NCBI GenBank assembly: GCA_028386065.3
Contig: JAKUCV010004321.1
Location: 1-64,000 of the forward strand
DNA: 64,000 bases
DNA from: Turnera subulata
Lineage: Eukaryota; Streptophyta; Magnoliopsida; Malpighiales; Passifloraceae
Direction of reading: 5' to 3'
Shown here: one piece after another, positions 44,601 to 52,693 of the stretch
Layout: each line of letters starts with the position of its first letter
Position numbering within the stretch: the stretch's first letter is position 1
Program-made: the position numbers and the translations under genes
Notes under the pieces: model-generated
Databases searched by the model: none
What the model saw: only the letters and a program-made list of their open reading frames with translations
What the model was told of the DNA's origin: nothing

Positions 44601-44901
44601 TGTTAGGACTAATGCTTCCATGTTTCATTTCAGGGTTTTGATAATGACAAACTAACCAAAGCTCCATTCATGAATTCATTCCTTGAAGAAAAGCAAAAAG
44701 ACATCAATCAATGAAGCACAAGTCTAAGACAAAGGAGTACAAGATTTGAAGCAACAAGGATGAAGATATATAGAGAGTTCATCTATAGGAAATCCTTGTA
44801 AATGGTAACTCAAGTACTCCAAGTTAATGCTCAAACCAAAAATCATTTTCCTCATGCATTTCATAAATCATGTAAGTCATAAAACTGGTTTTTGAGTTCT
44901 A

Positions 44902-45382
44902 AACATCGATGTTCTTATTCAAAACATCAATGTTCTTAGAACAACATCGATGTTGCATCAAGTCGATTTTAAAATCTTTTTGGCAGTAGCAAGAAAACAT
45001 CGATGTTGGATTATAAAACATCGATGTTCTTGTGACCGTTGGTCAAAACATCGATGTTGTAGACAAGAACATCGATGTTGTGATTTCTTCAAGTTTTTCC
45101 AGAATTTTGCCGAAGCCAAAAAACATCGATGTTGGCCAACTAAACATCGATGTTTCACAAAACATCGATGTTTCATTTTCCAACATCGATGTTCTGGCAA
45201 AGACCCTTTTTCATCATATTTTTGCGAAGCCAAAAAACATCGATGTTGCGATGAAGAACATCGATGTTGTGTATGAAAACATCGATGTTCTAAAATGCAA
45301 CATCGATGTTTTACTAGCCGTTGGCTCAATTATTTAAATGCAACGGCTAAACATCGATGTTCTTGATCAAAACATCGATGTT
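44902..45382. repeat. Palindrome array in the 5' LTR (AACATCGATGTT)
   Basis: I count 16 perfect copies of the 12-bp palindrome AACATCGATGTT and one variant (AACATCAATGTT). Most neighbours are separated by exactly 9 variable bases, giving a 21-bp start-to-start distance; a few steps are 18, 20 or 30. Each copy has one central CG. The array ends about 97 bp before the TATA box. Open frames on both strands (for example 44950-45276 plus, 44958-45329 minus) arise because 21 is a multiple of three; I do not call them genes. Confidence 0.95.
45315..45350. promoter_or_regulatory. Paired MSA-like AACGG sites in the LTR
   Basis: TAGCCGTTGG (45315-45324) and CAACGGCTAA (45341-45350) are inverted copies of a site with the core AACGGCTA. 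That is close to the mitosis-specific activator consensus YCYAACGGYYA bound by plant MYB3R factors. The pair lies between palindromes, upstream of the TATA box. The role is inferred. Confidence 0.45.
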
Positions 45383-45478
45383 GTGCCGTTATGGGCAGAA
45401 ACCTTTTTCAGACAAACATGCTAAACTTTCATAAAGGTTTCAGAAATTGTTCCCAATGATCATATGCATCTTTTAGAC

Positions 45479-45487
45479 TATAAATAG
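45479..45487 (+). promoter_or_regulatory. LTR TATA box
   Basis: TATAAATAG in the context GACTATAAATAGAGGCC, a textbook plant TATA box, about 625 bp before the gag ATG. The identical box is at 52119 in the 3' LTR. Confidence 0.75.
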
Positions 45488-46049
45488 AGGCCTTAAACCT
45501 CATTTTCAGATTGATCAACTCACATATACATTCAAGCATTCTTTGAAAATCATTCAACAAATTTTTGAGCTATAACTTGTGAGAATTCTGAGTTGTTCAA
45601 TAGAGCTTTCCTTTGTACTCATATCCACTCTATTAGAGAGTTTTGCTTGAGAGATTGTAAGTGTTATTCATACACCACAAGGGAGGATTGTTCCCTTGAG
45701 AGAAGCCTTAAGGTGTGGTATCCTTAAGCAAGAGAGTAGGATTCTTGTGATTAGAAATCCTAGAAAGTCTTGAAGTGAGGTATCTTCAAGCAAGTATATT
45801 GAGGTTCATGTGACTTGAACTCTCAGGTTGTAACGGTTTGTTAAGCACCCGTAAGCTTAACATAGATAGTGAAATCTTCAAGTGAGACTTGAAGGGCTGG
45901 ATTAGCCACACTAGTAGAGTGTGTGTGAACCAGGATAAATCTCTTGTGTCCTTCATTCTTTTAATTCCGCATTCAATTCCTGCTTATTTCGTTTTTATTC
46001 GATTATCGCTATTCACCCCCCCTCTAGCGAAGGGATATTGTTCTAACAA

Positions 46050-46064
46050 TTGGTAGCGGAGCCT
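46050..46064 (+). promoter_or_regulatory. Primer-binding site
   Basis: TTGGTAGCGGAGCC begins two bases after the 5' LTR. It resembles the TGGTATCAGAGC initiator-Met PBS common in plant copia elements but differs in the middle. The unrelated copia element at 56548-58629 has the same TGGTAGCGGAGC next to its LTR. Confidence 0.7.
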
Positions 46065-46103
46065 AACTCTCTGAAAAACTTAACCGTTTGAGAGGTATTA
46101 TCC

Positions 46104-47321
46104 ATGGCTTTTTCAAGTAATGTGTTTGCAGGAAACAATGAAGGACAGTCCGTCACCCGTCCACCATTGCTCAATGGCGCCAACTATACATATTGGAAGG
46201 AGAGGATGAGAGTCTTTATTCAATCCAACAACTTCACTCTCTGGCGGACAATAAAGAACGGAGATCAAATTCCGACAAAGAGAGTTGGTGAAATTATGGT
46301 GACTAAGACGGAAGAGGAGTATGATGCCGAGGACGTCAAGAAAGTTCAAAATAACTTCATGGCAATCAACATACTCCATTGTGCACTTAATCAAGAAGAT
46401 TACCAGATGATTTCACGATGCACTACCGCCAAGGACATTTGGGATATGCTGGAAGTCACCTATGAGGTAACAGAAAGTGATGATGAAACGAACTTTCAAT
46501 GCCTCATGGCAAAGGAAGAAGAAGTAGAAGAGGTAAGTGATTCTGAACCTTCTAACCATGATGAATTGCAAAACGCTTTTAATGAATTGTATGCTGAATA
46601 TATTAAAATCTCTAAGATTCATTTAAAGCAAAAGAAACATATTGCTTCATTAGAAAAGAATCTAGAAGAGCTTACCTGTGAAAATGATAAATTGAAGGAA
46701 GAAAATAGGACTCTAGGCATGCCCAAAGAATGTGAATCATGTAAATCACTATATGAACAAGTCACAGAACTTGAAAGAAAAACTAAGGAGTGTTCCTCAT
46801 GCAATTCTTTGAAAGAACAAAATGAGAAGTTATTATGTGAAAATGAAAAGCTTAGAGAAGAAAACAAGTTTTATGGGAAGAAGAGTGCTAACAAACCGGA
46901 TAACTTAGGATGCACGACATGTAAACCCTTAAAGAAGCAAGTTGAAAATCTTGAGGCAACATTAAAGAAATTTAGCACCCCTCAGAAAAATTTAAATTCT
47001 ATGCTAAACAATTTGCAATCAACTAAACATGGAATAGGTTTTAGAAACGAACCTAAAAGAACTAAAATCGAGCCTAGGAAGCATAAGGTTCAACCCAAGG
47101 GTCACCATGTTAGTAAAGTGCACAAATATGGACAGCATAATTATTATCAACCTAGATGGATGCACAATCCAAATGTTATTTGCCATTACTGTAATAGAGT
47201 AGGACATATTGCTCCTGCTTGTTTTACTAGGCATAGACATTGGACTCGAAGTGAAGCCTATCGTCATCATGTCCCTAACACTCAAGGACCCAAAGAAATT
47301 TGGGTACCAAAAACCCATTGA
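46104..47321 (+). CDS. Shortened copia Gag
   Basis: A 405-aa open frame, ATG 55 bp after the LTR. Residues 20-55 (RPPLLNGANYTYWKERMRVF) and up to KDIWDMLEVTYE are the conserved N-terminal Gag (DUF4219/UBN2) region. It then jumps to TESDDETNFQCLMAKEEEVE, which belongs after the first zinc knuckle in complete SIRE-type Gags, so the middle of the capsid domain is missing in frame. A coiled-coil/Glu-Lys-rich region with repeated 'CxxC' pairs (CESCKSL, CSSCNSL, CTTCKPL) follows, then one knuckle CHYCNRVGHIAPAC. The frame stops at 47321, where pol should continue. Whether it can still form particles is doubtful; it may rely on an autonomous partner. Confidence 0.85.
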   Translation: MAFSSNVFAGNNEGQSVTRPPLLNGANYTYWKERMRVFIQSNNFTLWRTIKNGDQIPTKRVGEIMVTKTEEEYDAEDVKKVQNNFMAINILHCALNQEDYQMISRCTTAKDIWDMLEVTYEVTESDDETNFQCLMAKEEEVEEVSDSEPSNHDELQNAFNELYAEYIKISKIHLKQKKHIASLEKNLEELTCENDKLKEENRTLGMPKECESCKSLYEQVTELERKTKECSSCNSLKEQNEKLLCENEKLREENKFYGKKSANKPDNLGCTTCKPLKKQVENLEATLKKFSTPQKNLNSMLNNLQSTKHGIGFRNEPKRTKIEPRKHKVQPKGHHVSKVHKYGQHNYYQPRWMHNPNVICHYCNRVGHIAPACFTRHRHWTRSEAYRHHVPNTQGPKEIWVPKTH

Positions 47322-47453
47322 TTTGTTTTGCAGGTGTGCTTGAAGGCATCAAGTGTACTTTAGTACCTTGATTGCGGATGCTCCAAGCACATAATCAAGG
47401 AAGCATCCAAATTCCTAATTGATTCTTGGGAAGTAAGCAAGCCGAGACATAAA

Positions 47454-47560
47454 AACATCGATGTTTAGGAGCCAAACATCGATGTTGAGTGGACTTCAAC
47501 TAGTATCATTCCCAACCGGCAGCATGAAACATCGATGTTTAGTATCAAAACATCGATGTG
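47454..47560. repeat. Small palindrome cluster after gag
   Basis: Three perfect AACATCGATGTT copies and one with a changed last base, as two pairs each at 21-bp pitch. The pair 'TGTTTAGTATC(A/G)AAACATCGATG' followed by CAGGTAAGT is repeated at about 49130-49168 on the far side of the minus-strand ORF. Confidence 0.88.
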
Positions 47561-47834
47561 CAGGTAAGTACTCTAAACTTACTAAATTATTAACTTTGAT
47601 AATTTGCGGTTCATGACAATCTCATCATACAAACAAACTAGAGTTTATTGATGTTCATATCTTACAATTTTACGATACAATGACTCTTACGCACACTTTA
47701 TATTACAATCATACTTAATAGCATATATTACAAAGACACATCTGAACATAAAGCATATTACACGTTCACACTTACATATTTGGAAAGACACATACACACA
47801 AGATATATATTACAAGCTCATATTTCTCACATGT

Positions 47835-48518
47835 CTATCTATTTGGCTCTGCACTCACTTTAAAGCCACTTGGCTCATTTGTAATGATAACTCTGAGGCT
47901 ATCATTCCATGAAAACCACATGCCTCCAGTGTTATTTTCTCCATGTTTTTCAAAACGGTTGACTGGCGGGAAACGCAAAGGAATAGCGCCATGATGATCA
48001 CCTTCTTGCCACTGAGTCTCCGTAAGCAAAACCATATTTGGTTTATACTGGTTTTTGAGGTCTCTCAAAGTACCTGCAAAATCTTGTGAGTGCCTCGCCA
48101 TACCTCTGCAATTCCACACTAGCAACCGAACCTTTGGCCATGTTGGTGACAATCCTCCTACATGAGGCAGACTCCGAGCAAGCATTGAAATCCGATAGTA
48201 GATACCTTGCTCAAGATATTGGCTGGCCGTCTCCAAGCTAAAATTTTCAAGCCGCTCGGAGATAAAAAACATTACAGAATTAGCAGAACCAAAGTAAGAC
48301 GTTCTCACCTCACTTTGATGTTCCAGGAACATGGTCTCCTCCATTGGAGTAACAAAAAATCTGGATGAGTAAAGCTCATCCACAAATACAAGACGTGGAA
48401 TTGTACCTAGTATAGGAGGGAGCTCCTCAGCCGGCTCATTAACCATGCTATATGATAAGCGGTTTCTTCTGCCTTGAGCGGCTCCTAGAACGAAAAACAC
48501 AGATGAAGGGGAAGGCAT
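47835..48518 (-). CDS. Unknown protein fused to a LINE-type endonuclease fragment
   Basis: A 227-aa open frame on the strand opposite to gag, ATG at 48518, with TTTTATAAAA 73 bp upstream (48591-48600). Residues 1-125 have no family I recognise (RLVFVDELYSSRFF and SVMFFISERLENFSLETASQ are seen). Residues about 128-220 resemble the front of a LINE AP endonuclease: VRLLVWNCRGMARHSQDFAG, then MVLLTETQWQEG and GGMWFSWNDS; the catalytic rear half is missing. It lies between two palindrome clusters inside the LTR element, so it looks like a captured gene piece. Function unknown; expression not shown by sequence alone. Confidence 0.55.
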   Translation of the reverse strand: MPSPSSVFFVLGAAQGRRNRLSYSMVNEPAEELPPILGTIPRLVFVDELYSSRFFVTPMEETMFLEHQSEVRTSYFGSANSVMFFISERLENFSLETASQYLEQGIYYRISMLARSLPHVGGLSPTWPKVRLLVWNCRGMARHSQDFAGTLRDLKNQYKPNMVLLTETQWQEGDHHGAIPLRFPPVNRFEKHGENNTGGMWFSWNDSLRVIITNEPSGFKVSAEPNR

Positions 48519-48590
48519 TTCTACTCTTGATATTTTCTTCTCCTTGATTATGGCTTATTCTCTGTGTGTTGTGCATTCTAATTCTCTGCC

Positions 48591-48600
48591 TTTTATAAAA
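48591..48600 (-). promoter_or_regulatory. Possible TATA box for the minus-strand ORF
   Basis: TTTTATAAAA, itself palindromic, 73 bp before the ATG at 48518. It is well placed for a plant promoter but could be chance in AT-rich DNA. Confidence 0.4.
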
Positions 48601-49064
48601 CCAAGGACTCGACATTTTACTCACAAGGGCAGACCCCTACCACATCTGCCAGAGCTTAAAAAATACCTCGACAAATAGAAACGCCAATTTCATTATTACT
48701 AACCGCCAAATTCTCAACTAATCAAGAATCTGCTTTGTTGAAAATCTTAGCCTAGCATTGCATTATTGATTTAACACGGGATTTAATATCTATCTAGCTA
48801 GCTATCGGAGGCTATCAAAGTCCAACCGACAAGACAATTTCTCGAGCCCGGTGCACTGACGACAAGAAGAAAATGTTTCTTAGCGGCAGAGGGATACTTA
48901 CCACCTCTTGAAATTGTCACACATGTTTTCATCACCATAATTCATGTATTATTCATAACTAATTTGAGCACCCGAGGCTCTACTAAATCTGTTTTGTAGG
49001 GACAGCTCGATTCGGACGACAAGCATAGTTGAACAAACAAGGACCTTACTAAGCAAATAGTGAA

Positions 49065-49576
49065 AACATCGATGTTCCGCTGACCAACATCGATGTTGGA
49101 TGCATCACACAAGTGGCCGAATGACAAAAACATCGATGTTTAGTATCGAAACATCGATGTTCAGGTAAGTCTTTCAAATTCTTCCTCATAACATCGATGT
49201 TCAAAACACCCAACATCGATGTTTGCACGTATGCATTGATTTTCAAAATGTCGAGTGCTAAAAACATCGATGTTTTTGACACCAACATCGATGTTTAACC
49301 ATAGTGCTTAACCATCAGATTGACAGTATACCAAAAACATCGATGTTTTAATACAAACATCGATGTTTGCAAAAATGTTTTTTTTGGCCGAGAGCAAAAC
49401 ATATCGATGTTTCATTTAAAACATCGATGTTGAGAAGTTACCGTTTAAAAATATAGCCGTTGGTCCCAAAACATCAATGTTCTCTGAAAAACATCGATGT
49501 TTGACCGTTATAGTTTTAAAAAATATAGCCGTTGGGGAGCCTCAACATCGATGTTCTGGGTGAAAACATCGATGTT
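49065..49576. repeat. Internal palindrome array upstream of the second ORF
   Basis: About 14 perfect AACATCGATGTT copies plus two variants (AACATATCGATGTT near 49399, AACATCAATGTT near 49470), mostly as pairs with 8-10-bp spacers. It shares its design, but not its spacer sequences, with the LTR arrays. It ends 54 bp before a TATA box. Confidence 0.93.
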
Positions 49577-49617
49577 TTGTCGTTAAAAACTAGCCGTTAC
49601 TGCTCACAACGGCTAGC
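49454..49617. promoter_or_regulatory. Cluster of MSA-like AACGG sites
   Basis: TAGCCGTTGG at 49454 and 49526, TAGCCGTTA at 49591 and CAACGGCTAG at 49608. The 49526 site (reverse CCCAACGGCTA) fits YCYAACGGYYA exactly. The placement, just after palindromes and before a TATA box, repeats the LTR arrangement. Regulation by MYB3R is an inference. Confidence 0.45.
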
Positions 49618-49630
49618 TTTTTGGCTCCTC

Positions 49631-49638
49631 TATAAAAA
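49631..49638 (+). promoter_or_regulatory. Internal TATA box for the second ORF
   Basis: TATAAAAA in CTCCTCTATAAAAACCC, 123 bp before the ATG at 49754. It is followed by a pyrimidine-rich leader (CTTTTTCTTCTCCTTCTC), typical of plant transcription starts. Confidence 0.65.
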
Positions 49639-49753
49639 CCCAAACTTTTTCTTCTCCTTCTCACCTACAATCTGATTCTCTTCATCCTTTGCATAATCTT
49701 CATACAACCTTCTCTCCTCTTTTGCTTGAATTCTTCTCCCTTTCCTAAACACC

Positions 49754-51010
49754 ATGGCTAGTAGAAGAAGCTCTAAAGGCAAAGATCCTCTTCAAGAGCA
49801 TCCCACCAAGAGAAGAAGCTCATCTAGCTCTGGGAACCAATACCCTGTGGAAGGAACTCATATCTGGTTCACTTCCCGTTCACAGCTAAATCGATACAAC
49901 ACCCTCTTTGCCAAAAGAGTCATTGCACCTCCTAGATATCTCCCTGATGAATATCCACAAGAAAAGCACTACACAAACCTACCCAGACTTCTTCAACAAT
50001 CCCACCTTTGGGAGTTTGTCACAAGAAGCAGACATGAGTTCAATGCCGACTCCATCTGGGCATTCTACTCGACATTAACTCGGGAAGGAGAGGTTCTATC
50101 TGCTCAAATCAATGGAAAGGTCATCCAACTCACCTTGGAGCAATTCGGGGCATTCGCAAAATTGCCCGTCCAAGGGCACGATATATCCGGCTATGGGGGA
50201 GATCATTTTCTTACTCAGTATGAGATTCCTCTTCTTGCAGAGCTTGGCATCACAGAAGTAAAGAGGAATCGTTCCGGCCGTCCCACCATTCATTCGATTA
50301 ATCCGGAATATCGCGTGCTATTCTATCTTGTCACCCGTGTGATCAAACCGCGAGCCGGGAGTCACACCACCATGACCATTGAAGACGAGAAGATTCTTCA
50401 CGCCATTCTACACGGTGCACCCATTAATTGGGGACGACTCGTTTTCATGCACATGGCGGAACAGGCCAACACCGAACATCCACTGCCTTATGCGTTTCTG
50501 GTGACCGATATTCTGCTTAGCGCAGGTCTTACTCCATTGGAAGACACCCTCACCACGGCAGCCAAGTCTTGGGCCATTTCCGATGCCACATTCAGAACCG
50601 GACAAGCTGCTGAGGGAGCTCAACCACCTCACCAACCCGCAGAGCCACAAGCCGAAGCATCTCAAGCAGGCTCTTTCCTTGCTCTTCCTGCACCTGCTCC
50701 TCGACCTCCTGGCGCTACCCTCGACTCAATTGCGGCCACTTTACGCAGCTTAGGAAGGTCAATTGAACGAATCGACATCGAAGTACAAAGGCAAGGACGT
50801 GACCTGCGTGCCTATTTTGCTCACATCAACTACAATCCTCCACCATACTACCAAAGTTACGATTTTGGTGGTAATGAGGATGATAATGATGATGAGGAGG
50901 ATGAGGACTATGCTCCCATGGACATTGAGCAAGAAGAAGATGATGAAGAAGATGAAGACCATGAGGATAATAATGATGATGATGATGATGACCTTAGCCC
51001 ATCCTTTTAG
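49754..51010 (+). CDS. Plant transposon-type accessory protein (Transposase_32-like)
   Basis: A 418-aa intact frame in the place of pol. A basic Ser-rich start (MASRRSSKGKDPLQEHPTKR) could be a nuclear signal. Residues about 75-250 resemble the 'putative plant transposon protein' domain found in many plant retroelement ORFs: SIWAFYSTLTREGEVLSAQI, GKVIQLTLEQFGAFAKLP, YLVTRVIKPRAG, DEKILHAILHGAPINWGRLV and LPYAFLVTDILLSAGL. A Pro/Ala-rich linker, a short helix (IAATLRSLGRSIERIDIEVQ) and a strongly acidic Asp/Glu tail complete it. No catalytic motif is known for this family. The stop is followed by about 240 bp to the polypurine tract. Confidence 0.8.
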   Translation: MASRRSSKGKDPLQEHPTKRRSSSSSGNQYPVEGTHIWFTSRSQLNRYNTLFAKRVIAPPRYLPDEYPQEKHYTNLPRLLQQSHLWEFVTRSRHEFNADSIWAFYSTLTREGEVLSAQINGKVIQLTLEQFGAFAKLPVQGHDISGYGGDHFLTQYEIPLLAELGITEVKRNRSGRPTIHSINPEYRVLFYLVTRVIKPRAGSHTTMTIEDEKILHAILHGAPINWGRLVFMHMAEQANTEHPLPYAFLVTDILLSAGLTPLEDTLTTAAKSWAISDATFRTGQAAEGAQPPHQPAEPQAEASQAGSFLALPAPAPRPPGATLDSIAATLRSLGRSIERIDIEVQRQGRDLRAYFAHINYNPPPYYQSYDFGGNEDDNDDEEDEDYAPMDIEQEEDDEEDEDHEDNNDDDDDDLSPSF

Positions 51011-51247
51011 GATTTTGTTTTTGCTTTGTTTAAATTTATGTCTTCCATGTCTTATCTTTTAAATTGAATCAAATGCTTCTTATTCTTGTTTCTTTTTGCT
51101 AATGACAAAAGGGGGAAAATAATCAAGTAAGTATATGCACCAATTCAGGGGGAATCATGAATTGAAAAGTTGAAAAATATAGGGGGAATTAATCTCCTTA
51201 AAGAACTCATAAAACTTGGCATATACTAACATGAGTTTGTCATTATC

Positions 51248-51261
51248 AAAAAGGGGGAAAT
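51248..51261 (+). promoter_or_regulatory. Polypurine tract
   Basis: AAAAAGGGGGAAA directly before the 3' LTR (51262). Similar 'AAAGGGGGAAA' and 'AGGGGGAAT' runs occur upstream at about 51107 and 51181, as often in copia elements. Confidence 0.88.
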
Positions 51262-52688
51262 TGTTAGGACTAATGCTTCCATGTTTCATTTCAGGGTTTT
51301 GATAATGACAAACTAACCAAAGCTCCATTCATGAATTCATTCCTTGAAGAAAAGCAAAAAGACATCAATCAATGAAGCACAAGTCTAAGACAAAGGAGTA
51401 CAAGATTTGAAGCAACAAGGATGAAGATATATAGAGAGTTCATCTATAGGAAATCCTTGTAAATGGTAACTCAAGTACTCCAAGTTAATGCTCAAACCAA
51501 AAATCATTTTCCTCATGCATTTCATAAATCATGTAAGTCATAAAACTGGTTTTTGAGTTCAAAACATCGATGTTCTTAGAACAACATCGATGTTGCATCA
51601 AGTCGATTTTAAAATCTTTTTGGCAGTAGCAAGAAAACATCGATGTTGGATTATAAAACATCGATGTTCTTGTGACCGTTGGTCAAAACATCGATGTTTA
51701 CAATCCAACATCGATGTTCATGAGAACCTGTCTTTGAAATAAAATTTTGCCGAAGCCAAAAAACATCGATGTTGGCCAACTAAACATCGATGTTTCACAA
51801 AACATCGATGTTTCATTTTCCAACATCGATGTTCTGGCAAAGACCCTTTTTCATCATATTTTTGCGAAGCCAAAAAACATCGATGTTGCGATGAAGAACA
51901 TCGATGTTGTGTATGAAAACATCGATGTTCTAAAATGCAACATCGATGTTTTACTAGCCGTTGGCTCAATTATTTAAATGCAACGGCTAAACATCGATGT
52001 TCTTGATCAAAACATCGATGTTGTGCCGTTATGGGCAGAAACCTTTTTCAGACAAACATGCTAAACTTTCATAAAGGTTTCAGAAATTGTTCCCAATGAT
52101 CATATGCATCTTTTAGACTATAAATAGAGGCCTTAAACCTCATTTTCAGATTGATCAACTCACATATACATTCAAGCATTCTTTGAAAATCATTCAACAA
52201 ATTTTTGAGCTATAACTTGTGAGAATTCTGAGTTGTTCAATAGAGCTTTCCTTTGTACTCATATCCACTCTATTAGAGAGTTTTGCTTGAGAGATTGTAA
52301 GTGTTATTCATACACCACAAGGGAGGATTGTTCCCTTGAGAGAAGCCTTAAGGTGTGGTATCCTTAAGCAAGAGAGTAGGATTCTTGTGATTAGAAATCC
52401 TAGAAAGTCTTGAAGTGAGGTATCTTCAAGCAAGTATATTGAGGTTCATGTGACTTGAACTCTCAGGTTGTAACGGTTTGTTAAGCACCCGTAAGCTTAA
52501 CATAGATAGTGAAATCTTCAAGTGAGACTTGAAGGGCTGGATTAGCCACACTAGTAGAGTGTGTGTGAACCAGGATAAATCTCGTGTGTCCTTCTTTCTT
52601 TTAATTCCGCATTCAATTCCTGCTTATTTCGTTTTTATTCGATTATCGCTATTCACCCCCCCTCTAGCGAAGGGATATTGTTCTAACA
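51262..52688 (+). repeat. 3' LTR of the non-autonomous element
   Basis: Matches 44601-46048 nearly throughout. It lacks 23 bp containing one palindrome variant (near 51563), and about 55 bp at 51693-51746 have a different sequence from 45056-45110. Two further base changes lie near 52584 and 52596. Sixteen perfect palindromes at 51563-52022; TATA box at 52119. Confidence 0.93.
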
Positions 52689-52693
52689 ACAAT

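Larger units (their letters stand above)
44601..46048 (+). repeat. 5' LTR of the non-autonomous element
   Basis: TGTTAGGACTAATGCTTCC to ATATTGTTCTAACA. Order inside: a 300-bp head, the palindrome array (44902-45382), a TATA box (45479), then about 560 bp containing the probable transcribed R/U5 part with repeats of 'TGAAGTGAGG' and 'CAAGTGAGAC' type. Confidence 0.93.
44601..52688 (+). mobile_element. Complete non-autonomous Ty1/copia-related LTR element
   Basis: Exact 5-bp TSD ACAAT (44596-44600 and 52689-52693), LTRs starting TGTTAG and ending CTAACA, a primer-binding site, a polypurine tract, a shortened gag and a second ORF, but no protease, integrase or RT. It inserted in LINE-D ORF2, whose coding frame can be followed on both sides. 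LTRs of 1448 and 1427 bp differ by one small deletion, one replaced block and a handful of single bases, so insertion is recent. The gag resembles that of SIRE/Maximus-type copia elements. Palindrome arrays are listed separately. Confidence 0.93.

Noticed and set aside
44950..45329. Cys/His-rich repeat proteins on both strands of the LTR array
   Set aside because: They follow automatically from a palindrome in a 21-bp period; the same 'protein' appears on both strands and there is no start context or domain.
44902..45382. CRISPR-like repeat-spacer array
   Set aside because: Repeats are 12 bp, spacers mostly 9 bp, the host DNA is clearly plant retroelement, and no cas-like gene exists.
47572..49060. 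Helitron carrying the captured gene piece
   Set aside because: I looked for TC at the 5' end and a hairpin plus CTRR at the 3' end and found no convincing pair; the boundaries stay undefined.
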